A stretch of DNA of 48,782 nucleotides from Amphimedon queenslandica (taxonomy: Eukaryota > Porifera > Demospongiae > Haplosclerida > Niphatidae), in NCBI RefSeq assembly GCF_000090795.2, contig NW_003546296.1, positions 55,288 through 104,069 on the forward strand. Direction: 5' to 3'. Below, one piece after another: positions 10,616-22,300 of this stretch. The notes under the pieces are model-generated. The model ran no database searches, was not told where the DNA came from, and worked only from the letters and a program-made list of their open reading frames with translations. Made by a program: the position numbers and the translations under genes. The stretch's first letter is position 1; the number at the start of each line of letters is the position of its first letter.

Positions 10616-13020
10616 TCATTTTAAAGTGTTTCGTCTTCGATAACATAGCTTTGAAAGATAGCTACCTACAGCTCTCCAGTTGCAGACATAAATGAAAATA
10701 GCCGTTGTTATAAAACCCAATAGCAGGTAGTCCACTGCTAAAAAGTTTGGATAGGTATATGGTTCAAAATCCTTATCACATGTGACGTTAGGATGAACTC
10801 CAAATGCTTGACATTCAAAGTATTCTTCCAGTCCAGTTGTGTATTTATCTTGAGTTGCATTTGCTACACCAAAATAAGCCAACGTGATTATACCAAATAT
10901 GCTGAAGAATAGTAGAGTAAATAACAGCTTTATCTCAGGCAGTGAGATTGGAGATGACTTCCGAAGCAATGCAGTTCGATGCTGTGAGAAATACATTCAG
11001 AAAGAGAGAAATTGAGTGAGAGAGATAGATAAATTCTAATAATCTGCTTACCTTGTGCAGTCTCCATAATATTAAAACTAAGCAAAATAAACCAATGCCA
11101 AGAAGTACATCAAGAGGAAGGAGGAGAGAATAATACTGCAATTCACCATTTCTTGGAACACACACATAAGAGGGGAATGTGAACAAAGTATAAGATTTAT
11201 ACTTCTTAACAGTCAGTGCCAGCAATACACCAGGAATAGGAATTAAAATACCTTTAAAAGAGAAACCAAGGTTAGAATAGTTACAATAAGCATTCACTAT
11301 ACCTAGTATTAATAGGACAATGTGTATAAATTTGTCTTTGTTCTTATGCTCCTTAGCAAACACTGGAAACATTACCTTATAAAATATCGACATGACATGA
11401 AAGAACCACCAAAGTGTCATGTTTAAGTAAAAATAGTGAAAAATAGCCCCTATATGAAAGATTAATGATTTAACTTAGTCTAAAAGGATGCACATATATA
11501 CCTGTTACTTTACAGTAAGTGGTTGGATTGTTAAAAGCTTCTATCAAATCTTCAGAGGAGCAGTATAGACCTTTGAAGTCCATTACAGATACAAATACGA
11601 ATACAGCTACAGTGGTTAAGCATGGAGTGCACAATAGGAATAATAATGATATCCAGGCTTACATAGTATGCACAATCCAACTGTCATGTAAACCAAAAAT
11701 ATTGACGGAAAAGTTAAGCTATAAAATTTTTAAAATATTCAAAGGAAATAGTTAATTATACTTACATTATTCTCCGGCGAATAAAAGAAATGATCAATAC
11801 TATAATTCCAACAGATAAACTAGCAAAATTGGCAATTAGCTGTGCAGCTTTTTGTATCAATGCATTCTTTGGTGTATGAGTTTGAAACTTATCGCATTGA
11901 GGGTGACAGAAACCACCAATTAAACTAAATCCATCAGACTCAGCACAAACAATTGTACTGTTTGAAGTAATATTGCTCGTGTTATTTGAATTACCTATTA
12001 ATAATGGATAATAATATTGAAATCTCATCAAAGTAATTTATCAGTAAAACCTGTAGAAGGTAGTTCTGAACAATCCGGTAAAACATTTTGTCCAAGAAAG
12101 TAAATAGCTGCTAGCCATTCAGCACTACAAACTTGAGTACTGACGTAATTGCAAAGCTCTCTTGATGGTAGATACTCTTTTCCAGTTACACAGTCACACA
12201 AAGGGAATGAGTACTGACAAACAAACTCACTACCAGCAGATCTACACTCTTCACTAACTGAAGGACTTTGCAGTACTTGCAATATGCTGAAAAGTGTTTG
12301 GGATAAGTTACTGGTAACATAAATGCCATCACTCGTCCCAATAGCACAAGACTGCCACTCTTGAAGAATACTCTTACAGGTTGAACCAGTATAGTTAACA
12401 GCTACACATGAAGCATTGCTTGCAATACCAATAGATTTATCTTCACATGATCTATTGAAAGCACCATAACCTGGACACTATAGGGTTGGGAAAATCAACT
12501 GTTAAATTCCAATTTATAATGTTTAAAACAACCGCAACATTCAGTGCTTATTTGGTGAGTAAAAAGAGGCAACTATTAACACTTACTTGGCCTGACACTG
12601 GATGAAATGTTGCCTCGTTCTGTAAACCAGAGCTTGAATCATTAGATGATTCCTAGAAAAATCCCACAGTATCTATGGTACCACACTGCCATAACTTATA
12701 AATCTATTAGACAGACTACTGATATCCCAATAATGCCTTACTTTGTATGCAATATGTACTACCAAGAGAGATAAAGAAATAACGACAACACAAAAAAGGA
12801 TCAGCACCAGGAGTGTGATTTCCAGTGACTTAGCTAGTTTGGAAGGTATCCGCATGCCACAGCAACCACAGAATCTAATCCTCTTCTTAAAGTTTATAGA
12901 GGGATTGAAACCCCAAGGATCAGCTGACTTCTTTTCAACTGCTGCATTGGTAGAAAACTCTACCTCTTTTTTCTCCGCATTAGAAAGCAGAGGGACTCTT
13001 TTGCAATTGTCAGACGACAT
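10616..13020 (-). CDS. Frizzled-like seven-helix receptor with CRD and N-terminal anchor (copy 4)
   Basis: Exon 1 (from 13020, MSSDNCKRVPLLSNAEKKEVE) carries RIRFCGCCGMRIPSKLAKSLE and an N-terminal helix (LEITLLVLILFCVVVISLSL). Then come a short linker exon ending FHPVSGQ, the CRD exon (about 12052-12479; FVCQYSFPLCDC, YLPSRELCNYVSTQVC), the linker and helix 1 exon (about 11766-11990), helix 2, TTYCKVTG, helix 3 (LNMTLWWFFHVMSIFYK), helices 4-5 (YVCVPRNGELQYY) and the last exon (10616 to about 10985) ending RAVGSYLSKLCYRRRNTLK. The 51-nt intron at 11252-11302 has the same sequence as in copy 2. The tail is shorter than in copies 2 and 3 and lacks the YIEHNS end. The stop of ARMC9 is only 149 bp upstream, on the same strand. 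Confidence 0.77.
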
Positions 13021-13169
13021 GGCTATTGATATTCCAATAAAATGGATGGAAGATGGGCAGCCACGCCTGCTTGATCACCCACGCAGTGTTAAATTATTTT
13101 CTAAATACATGTACAAGTCTAATGGCTGTAAGTGATACTATATGCTAATGCTATAGAATGTCTTTTCAT

Positions 13170-16100
13170 TTATGAGCGTGGGGTCGTGTGTGGGCGGTTT
13201 GTAACAGATCCAGCTGTCATTCCTCCAGACGATCCATCAAATGACTTCTCCAGAACCCTAGCAACTGTACAGGAAATTAGAGAGAAAGAGAATAAGAGAA
13301 ATATTTTCATTTGAAGTACCAAAGCTTTGAGCGGAATAGGATCTTGGTGAGAAGTGTATCGATTGCATTAGTGGAGTGACAGGTCTGCTCAATGGTGTAC
13401 CAACAGTATGACCAGTGGCACCATTGGGAATCTATAGTGTAGAAGAGAGGAAAGAAAGGGCAAATGAATGGAAAATAGCAGCAACAAAACCAGACAGTGA
13501 TTAACATTATAAAATAAAGTTAAAATTAATGAGAATACATTTTTGTTAGCAGCTTAGTATCTCCTTAAATTAATTTTTATTCCTTTCTAAAGATGACAGG
13601 CCCAGCTAAGCTGAACAACATTAAATGCTTCACCTTGTTGCTAATGTAGTAGCTTCTCAATAAATCTTCACCAGAAGTTACTGAGAATTCAATCTCATCT
13701 TCATCACCATCAAGAACATCAGGATCATCCTATAAATAGTAACGGAATAATGACGACATCATTAAAACCAGTAAAAATAGTAACACATTCACACTGTACA
13801 ATAATTGACCTCTTCTTCTTCTTCGCTTTCATCTTCTCCGTTTTTAGTTCCTTCGACGTCTAAAATAAAATCTTATTCTTTACAATCTCAGTTTGTCAGT
13901 CCTACCATCATTATCACTTGATGTCGATCTTAGCCTGTCCAGTATAAACTTCAGTTGACTCTGGAGTTCAGGAGGATTCACTCTCATGGCTGAATCCAAT
14001 ACCTCACTCATATCCTAGTAAAGCAATGAGCCCAATGTAATGATCATAGCACCATGTTAAGAGTATTTATTAGACAATTTGAAAGTCTCAGACATCAGGC
14101 TGTTATCTTACCATATCATTAGCTGCTTGACGTATTTCAGGTAACTCCAGTAAACTATACAGTATACCATTGATGTACGAGCGGACCTATAATATTAAAA
14201 AAGAAGCATAATATGGAACGCTATTGTTTTTACAAAGATGGCTTGTTTTTTTAAATGGTCATAACTTTAAAACTATTTGTCAGAATCAGTTCAAACTTGC
14301 TACATACAATGTAGCATAAGTACATCAATATGAATCAGAAAATGTAATAAAAATTTGGGGTGATTTTGGGGCCATTTTTTGAAAAAAACCATGGGCTATA
14401 GTACAGGGTATTTTTCAGAAATTTGCCTGTTTTTAAAAATGGCCGTAACTTGAAAAATTGAAGTCGGAATCGGCTCAAACTTGCTACACAGCATAAGTAC
14501 ATCAATATGTATCAGAAAATGTAATAAAAATTGGGGGTCATTTTTAGGCCATTTTTCGGAAAAAACCATGGGCTATAGTACAGGGATTTTTTCAGATTTT
14601 GGCCCATTTTTTAAAATGGCGGTAACTTTAAAAATTTAAGTTGGAATCGGCTCAAACTTGCTACACAGCATAAGTACATCAATATGTATCAGAAAATGTA
14701 ATAAAAATTGGGGGTCATTTTTTGGCCATTTTTCGGAAAAAACCATGGGCTATAGTACAGGGATTTTTTCAGATTTTGGCCCATTTTTAAAAATGGCGGT
14801 AACTTTAAAAATTTAAGTCGGAATCGGCTCAAACTTGCTACACAGCATAAGTACATCAATATGTATCAGAAAATGTAATAAAAATTGGGGGTCATTTTTT
14901 GGCCATTTTTCGGAAAAAACCATGGGCTATAGTACAGGGATTTTTTCAGATTTTGGCCCATTTTTTAAAATGGCGGTAACTTTAAAAATTTAAGTCGGAA
15001 TCGGCTCAAACTTGCTACACAGCATAAGGACATCAATATGTATCAGAAAATGTAATAAAAATTGGGGGTCATTTTTTGGCCATTTTTCGGGAAAAACCAT
15101 GGGCTATAGTACAGGGATTTTTTCAGATTTTGGCCCATTTTTTAAAATGGCGGTAACTTTAAAAATTTAAGTTGGAATCGGCTCAAACTTGCTACACAGC
15201 ATAAGTGCATCAATATGATCAGAAANNNNNNNNNNNNNNNNNNNNNNNNNNNNNNNNNNNNNNNNNNNNNNNNNNNNNNNNNNNNNNNNNNNNNNNNNNN
15301 NNNNNNNNNNNNNNNNNNNNNNNNNNNNNNNNNNNNNNNNNNNNNNNNNNNNNNNNNNNNNNNNNNNNNNNNNNNNNNNNNNNNNNNNNNNNNNNNNNNN
15401 NNNNNNNNNNNNNNNNNNNNNNNNNNNNNNNNNNNNNNNNNNNNNNNNNNNNNNNNNNNNNNNNNNNNNNNNNNNNNNNNNNNNNNNNATGGGCTATAGT
15501 ACAATTTTTCAGATTTTTGGTGCTTTCTTTAAATGGCCATAACTCAAAAAATTGAAGTCGGAATCACCTCACATCTGCTACACAGCATAAGAACATCAAT
15601 ATGTATCAGAAAATGCAATAAAAATATTTGTTGTGTGTATTAATCATTACTTCAGTGTTCTCATGCTCAATGATGTCGCTGAGAACATGAAGTGGAACTG
15701 GTAGAAGTGAGACACACTGCTGCTTACCTGAGGACAGAAATATTCATGAGTTAAGACATACAAAATATAACTCAACAATAAAAAATAATAATGATAGTTC
15801 ACTAAAGCGACATGTGTACTCCTCCCATCTTCTGACCAAACTTAATTAGTGAATATAACTTCAATCAAAATGATTTTGTCCCCAGCCCCAGATACATGTA
15901 CATTACTAATCACTTGAAAAGAAAAAATTATACAACCGATGCTTCTATTAAAACTGATGCTTCTATTAAAACTGATGCTTCTACTAAAACTGATGCTTCT
16001 ACTAATGCATAAACTCTACCAATATAAGTTAGGCGAGTTTCCCCCCTCTCTCTCTCACCCTCCTTCCTAAGACAAAGGTTCATGAAAAGAGCAAGTGAAT

Positions 16101-16201
16101 ATCTCAGAACATAGTCAGACATCTTGTCAACGTCACTCAACTGCTCCACCGTCCATTTTATTAACCCAATGGATATCATGTGAGACTGGAGTGGACGCCT
16201 A

Positions 16202-16260
<59 letters not shown>

Positions 16261-19167
16261 TAAATAATAATAATAGTAATAAATAATAATACACTGATAT
16301 GTACATGTATAAATCAATTACATAATCCTGACCTATGCTAAACCTCTGCAATACAGTATCATACAGAAATGTACATGTACATGTATTTATATGTACCTGT
16401 ACTCAGAGCCGCCAATAGGCTATAAGGGGCCCAGGGCAAAAACTTTGAAGGGGTCCTACTAATACAAATCGCCCCCTTACTAATAACAGTGATTAACAAA
16501 ATGGCCCAGCAAGAGTTAACTTAAAAGAGTTGTCATGATTCTTTGATCTTTTTCTGTAAAAAAAACTATACATACTTTACTACTGACCAGGGCCTTGGGG
16601 GGCCCCCCTTTGATTGGGGGCCCGGGGCGAAATGCCCCACCTGCCGCCCCCCCTGCCGCCCCCCCTATTGGCAGCCCTGCCTGTACTGTGTATCTGTATA
16701 GTACCTTAGGCTTAGTTTTTGTACGGTTCCCAATAAGTTCTTTAAAAGATGGTCGTCCTCTTTGAGTGACATTAGTAACACACAGAGAGAATGAACAAAG
16801 TGTTGACTGTACTGGAGGTAGTCCCTCCCTTGTCTCAAAGAAGAGAAACTGTTCAATAATCGGCAGAAACTCTCCTTTACCCTCAGATCTGATGATAATA
16901 ATGTCTACCAAAGACGAGGGAGAGAGAAAAAGAGAGAGGAGAAATTAAAAGATAAAGAATTTAACAATAATTAAGAGGATGGACAATAATAGCTATACAT
17001 GTACATGCACGTACTGCAGTGAAGTTGAGGTCCGTCCTAAGTGAAAGTAGATCGTGTTGTAAGTATTCTTTGATGACAGCCTCTCTCTGTGGGCCAGGGA
17101 CTGAATGGGTGAGCCTCTGGAAGAGAACAATTGAGAATTCTCTACTTTTTTCATTTTTTATCATAATTAAGCCAAAATCCCTGTACTATAGTACAGGGAC
17201 TTTTATCCGATTTTGAGCAACTTTAAAAATTCGTAAAAAATACAATTTTGATCAGAATCAGCTCAAACTTTCTACACAACATAAAAACAATAAAATTCAG
17301 GGAATTATCTCTAAAATATTCTCTCTATTAATAATAAAGTGGTAGGCCTACCCATCTCAGTGCCTGCAATAAAGCACATCTATTAACACTAGGAAGTGAT
17401 AGGAGATCAACTTTAACTTGTCCGTAATTCAATGAAGAATATCTCTCAGGAATGCTAGGAGGAACTCCAGCTGGAAACAACGGAGTCTGCATACTACAAA
17501 AAAGATAATTAATGGGCGGGGTCAGACATGCCCACCTCTGTCTCAAGGAGACAACAGACGCCCGCAAATTAGATACGGGTTGGTTTTCGGGATTTGTGGG
17601 AGGAACTTGAAAAGGACCCGAGAGTTGGAACAATCGCGAACACATATCCTCAATGTAATCAGTACTGAGCTAAAGAGAGAGAGAAGAGCAAGAAATTAAA
17701 GACCACGTCCCATAAATGATTTTATATTACTGTATTTCCTGATATAGAACTCTCTAGTGCTTCGACTAATTCAATTGCAATGCTGGCAACTGCTTCATAG
17801 CTCGACTGTAATTCTTCTAATCTTTTCTTTAATACGATAACATCAGAACCAGCCGATCCCTAATCCAATAACACATGACAATGGAGTAACGACAGATGTG
17901 AGGAGAAATTGATGTACATGTATATACATGTACATGCACATGTGGTAGGTACATGTACATGTACATAATACAGGTAGTTATACATAGTTTAAAGTTAATT
18001 CAATAATAATTCATTAATTTAATAATTCATCATGTACGTGTAGTAGTAATGTCCTACTTGTTGCTGCTGTTTAAAGAGATCAAGAAGAGAAGGGCGGGGC
18101 TTGGTAGGCGTGGCATGTCCTAGGAGAGAAAAGTCAAGAAAATGCTCCAACCGAGAACGTAACTCTTTATTCCAAGACTCCTGGATAGAGAGAGAGAGAG
18201 GAGGGGAGAGAGAGAGAGGAGGGGAGAGAGAGAGGAGGGGAGAGAGAGAGGAGGGAAGAGAGAGAGGAGGGGAGAGAGAGAGAGAAGGGGAGAGAGAGAG
18301 GAGGGGAGAGAGAGAAGAGGGGAGAGAAAAGAGATCTTTATCTAGAAATTAAAGTCACACTAGCGTACAGTGAAGAGGTGTTGAAATGAGGAGTGGGTTG
18401 AGGGGTCAGGAATGTAAGGGAGGGCACAATAAACCGTGAGGTCAGGAGCTTGAGCCAATAGATCACCTCTCGAGTTGAGATAAGACTGGAAATACCTCAG
18501 GGCACCTTGTCTGTCTCCTACCTAACAGGACGATAATCACATGACAGATAGTCACATGAGCATTGATTAAAGTATCATAAAGTACTCCAGCTATTAATAA
18601 CTGCTCACCTCGTATCTGAAAGGATATATTGTAAAGTAAAGGGAGAGATAGAACTCCAGGTTCTGGTAGGCGTGGTCACTTCCATATATGGCGATGGGTA
18701 CGGCCTGTTGCCATAGTTCAAAGAAAGCGTCACGCTCACCACATTCAAACGAGACCAACATGTCTGACTAGAGAGAAAGAAACTTCATGATATACAGCAA
18801 ATTAGAAAAAAATAAAACAATACATATACATAAACCTATTTTGAGAGAGGCATCTCAAATTTTAATGGTACGTGTATTTAATTTTGTAGATTATAAAATT
18901 GAACATTTATATAATATTATGTGATTATTTTGTGATCAATACTTGTATCTGTAGTCTAGTTTCCTGTTTTTCGTCATCATTGTTAGTCCAGGACGAGGAG
19001 TGGTGGGGCAGTAAAGGTAAGTCTCTTCCCTTTTGACGAGACTCGTCTAGGAATGATTGTAAAGTTGAGTTGAGTCCTTGCTCTCTGAGATACTACAAAC
19101 AGAAATAAATGAAGAAAGAGGAAGAACTTACTTCAGAGACAAGAGTGTCTAGTTGTTGGCGGGACAT
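13170..19167 (-). CDS. ARMC9: ARMC9, LisH and armadillo-repeat ciliary protein
   Basis: Many-exon gene. The start at 19167 gives [12 protein letters not shown], followed by [17 protein letters not shown], a LisH motif. Later exons read [73 protein letters not shown], a helix with [14 protein letters not shown] (about 16075), [12 protein letters not shown] (about 15665), [17 protein letters not shown] (about 14130), an acidic stretch (13681-13860) and [12 protein letters not shown] (about 13370). The order and wording follow vertebrate ARMC9, a basal-body/cilium protein linked to Joubert syndrome in humans. I joined the last exon through a GTACTT donor so that the frame ends TTPRS-stop at 13170. 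Introns hold a satellite with an N gap, a hAT-type element and minisatellites. Exon edges are approximate. Confidence 0.85.
14240..15630 (+). repeat. Satellite family A, about 178-bp tandem units, filling an ARMC9 intron
   Basis: About six units before an N gap and about one after it. Each has a TAACTTTAAAA-like segment, GGAATCGGCTCAAACTTGCT, ACACAGCATAAG, ACATCAATATGTATCAG, AATGTAATAAAAATT, then CCATGGGCTATAGTACAGGG. Successive GGGCTATA marks lie near 14400, 14577 and 14754, giving the period. Neighbouring units are almost identical, which suggests recent amplification or homogenisation. It occupies nearly the whole intron between exons near 14190 and 15650. Confidence 0.9.
15226..15488. other. 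Assembly gap (263 Ns) inside satellite A
   Basis: A run of N. Because it falls inside a near-identical tandem array, the true number of units is unknown. Confidence 0.99.
16201..16275 (+). repeat. TAA/AAT trinucleotide microsatellite
   Basis: Long run of TAATAATAA in an ARMC9 intron, breaking into TAAATAATAA units at the right. It gives a false poly-isoleucine frame on the minus strand. Confidence 0.9.
16404..16679. mobile_element. hAT-type non-autonomous element (MITE) with 8-bp target duplication
   Basis: The left end is CAGAGCCGCCAATAGG and the right end, reverse-complemented, is CAGGGCTGCCAATAGG. They are flanked by exact 8-bp direct repeats CCTGTACT at 16396-16403 and 16680-16687. The body is GC-rich and self-complementary (GGGGCCC, GGGGGGCCCCCC, CCTGCCGCCCCCCC twice). 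At 276 bp it is too small for a transposase. An 8-bp duplication with CAG...CTG ends is typical of the hAT superfamily. It sits in an ARMC9 intron about 25 bp from a splice donor. Confidence 0.85.
17174..17300 (+). repeat. Single unit of repeat family B in an ARMC9 intron
   Basis: Begins with the perfect palindrome CCCTGTACTATAGTACAGGG, then GACTTTTATCCGATTTT, GAGCAACTTTAAAAATTCG and AGAATCAGCTCAAACTTTCT. It degrades after ACACAACATAAAAACA. Confidence 0.8.
18186..18335 (+). repeat. Purine-rich GAGAGGAGGGGAGA minisatellite
   Basis: Tandem variants of GAGAGAGAGAGGAGGGGA in an ARMC9 intron. The minus strand is the matching pyrimidine tract. Pure purine mirror repeats of this kind can form triplex DNA. 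Confidence 0.85.
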
Positions 19168-19334
19168 TACTACTTGTAATTATTAACCCTTTGATCACTC
19201 ATTTTTTATTTTCAGTATTAATTAATTTTATTAATTAATTCAATTAATTAGGTGATGAAGATTATAAATGTAATGAACAAAAATTATATTTTCATCTTTT
19301 CTCTCTCCCTCTCTCTCTTTATCTACATGTTATG

Positions 19335-22300
19335 TTAGTGACGCTTTCGAACACTTTTACTATTAGTAGAACTATCTTTTCCTGGTCCATTATCTACTGT
19401 TGGTTCAACCTTTTTCTCATTTGTCAACTCTTTGTCATTTCCTTTTGGCTTTTTGCCATCATCATTATCATCATCATCTTGTGCAAGAATCTCTTCTTGC
19501 TTCTTCTCTTTACTTTGTTCAGGAAACTGGTTTCCTTCTTGCTGGCCTCCTTCAATTTGATGTCTTTCCAGCTGGCCAACTTTTTGCAACTGGCCTCCTT
19601 GCTGCTGATCTCCTTGTTGTTCATCTCTTTGCTGTTCATCTCTTTGCTGCTGATCTCTTTGCTGCTGATCCCCTTGCTGCTGATCTCCTTGCTGTTCATC
19701 TCCTTGCTGTTCATCTCTTTGCTGCTGATCTCTTTGCTGCTGATCCCCTTGCTGCTGATCTCCTTGCTGTTCATCTCCTTGCTGTTCATCTCTTTGCTGC
19801 TGATCTCTTTGCTGTTGTGAGTGATGTGATTCTTGAGTTCTTTGTCCGTAGTTTTGTTGCAGCTGCTGATTTCCTCCTTGAGGCCTAGTGTCATTAAAGT
19901 AATAAAGATAGCAGGAGAGAATGAAGAGGGGAAATGGGAGGAGGAATATCGCCATAGTCTTCTCCCTAAACGTAGGGAATGTACAAAAAATTAAAAAATA
20001 ACATTAATTTTGTGTGCATTAAATTTTAAATTCACTAAATTTTGCAAATGGCGGATGGCTCAGCAAAATTTAATACACCATGAAAACCGTTTATGGTCTA
20101 TTAAATATTTATGTTAATATTTATAAGTTTGTTTATTTTGCTAATGTACAACACATACCACACTCTTGGTAATGCGTCAATTAATTGACTCCAAAAGGTG
20201 ATACTCTCGTCTTCCACTGGGTCTAGGACCATTAGCTTGTTCAAGGTCCTGTCCCCAAGTGATAAAATCTCCTCCAGTTCCTTATTGTCCTCTCCACAGT
20301 AATTATGAAATAGTTTATAGTGAGCCTTGTCAGCTTTCTCCCTGTGGAGGACTAGAATCTGCAGCACAAGAAAAGAAGCAACAGTCAAATAAGTTTTTGC
20401 TTGTCACGGATTTCGTGACAATGGAACTAATGGGTTTTTGCTTGTCACGGATTTTGTGACAATGGAACTAATGGGTTCTTTGCTTGTCACAAAATCTGTG
20501 ACAAGCAAAAAACCCATTTGTTCCATTTTAAATATTAATTATTATAATATTATCATTATAATATCATTCACTAACAGTTCTGGATGAGTATCCATTGTTA
20601 CATTTCTTTAAAGAAGACTCGACTGACGAAGAAAATTTGTTTGACAAACTGGTTTGCCTGTTGATATCAAAGTACCCCATACTAACATCCTTATCCTTCC
20701 ATTCGTATGCCAGCTGTCTGAAGGAGTTAGTAAGAGGATCAGTGTATTGGGACACTCCATTTGCTACTAATAATAGACACAATCTAAAAATAGAACAGTT
20801 GAGTCAAACACATGATGATGGTTTATCGTATCAAGAGTGAATGATAAATCATGTACTATAAGTACAGGGACTTTTGATCAGTTTTGGAGCAACTTTAAAA
20901 AGTCATAAAAAATCCAATTTTGATTGGACTCAGCTCAAACTGGAAACACAACATAAGAACATGTATATGTATCAGGGAATGTTATAAAAATTGAGAATTT
21001 TCTACTTTTCATTTTTGGCAAAATTTGGCCCGAGGCCATGTACTATAGTACAGGGACTTTTATCCGATTTTGGAGCAACTTTAAAAATTCGTAAAAAATC
21101 CAATTTTGATTGGAATCAGCTCAAATTTGAAACACAACATAAAAACATGTATATGTATCAGGGAATAGTATAAAAATGAAGAATTCTCTCCTAACCATTT
21201 TTTGATGACATACCCTTCAGTACTATACAGCCCATTGTAAGTGTATGAACAATGTGTTACATATAGAAGCATTGAATGAGGTTTAATGTTAGCAATAGAA
21301 GTACAGCTGGATTACCTTGCATGAGGTCCAAAAGGACATATTGTATCAAAGAAGAGAGGAGAAGAGACCCTTGGTAACAATAGCAACTTGTTCTCATCAA
21401 TAGCAGCTGTAACTGCTCCTTTTGAATCTATTGACTGTGTGAATGTACAAAGCATATAATTGAATGTTAGTTGACATTATAGAAAAGACATTATTCATTG
21501 AGCTATTGTTAATCTTGATGTAAGCTTACATTGAGTATAAAGTGAGGCTGCTCTGATATATCTTTATAAATGAATAGTGCTCTCCCGTCTCTCTCGATCC
21601 TCAAATCGTCCAAGAGTTCTTGTGAAGACCGAGATGACGAAAGGAAATAGAAATCGCAGAAAGACTGAAGCTTAAGTGCAATGAGTTTATAACTGAGTGA
21701 GGGACTAGGGTGAACTGAGGCCAGCAAGACAACTGGTTTATTGTTAGTGATACGAGAGACATTACCACCGTAAAGAAAATCAGAAGACACAACCTGAAAA
21801 CACAATGCATTACTTGAAATTGAATTATTATTAGATTATTTAAAATATTGATACAGGATACATAGTTTCCACATAACTACACCATAAGCTACATAAACTA
21901 CCTACACCTGCATACCTCATTAACTTTCACCCTAACCAGTGGATTCACAAATTCCTTCACGTCCTCCATGTTGATACCTGCCCCAGTATAAAGGTGAACC
22001 TCTTCGTCCACTAACAGGCCAAGAGCGGGTACTTTATTCAGCTGCACCCTCGAGAACTGAGTTGCTTGAGTACTAATGATAACTTGAATGCTAGCGGTAC
22101 CAAGACCAAGCCTTAAAAAATCCTACAAAAATATTATAATTTTTTGGAGGAATATATTTTGTTGTTTCATTACCGTACGAAGCTCCTCCCATTTTTCCGT
22201 CCACGACAAACAGGCGGGGCAAAAGTCGTGATAATAATAAATGAGATAAGGACGTTTCTTCGAATATGATTTGAGGTGATTCATAAACTGCATACTGCTG

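Noticed and set aside
15142-15555. Frames with long runs of X
   Set aside because: They span the N gap in the satellite and carry no information.
14240-15630. Regular repeats that might suggest a CRISPR-like array
   Set aside because: Units are about 178 bp and similar along their whole length, without unique spacers, in an animal intron.
15928-16317. 129-codon minus frame with poly-isoleucine
   Set aside because: Mostly a microsatellite. Only the stretch with MNLCLR belongs to an ARMC9 exon.
19332-19894. Long open frames on both strands over the Q-rich minisatellite
   Set aside because: Low-complexity 15-bp repeats keep all frames open. Only the minus frame that joins ALPRVWEKT to the DNAJC16 exons makes sense.
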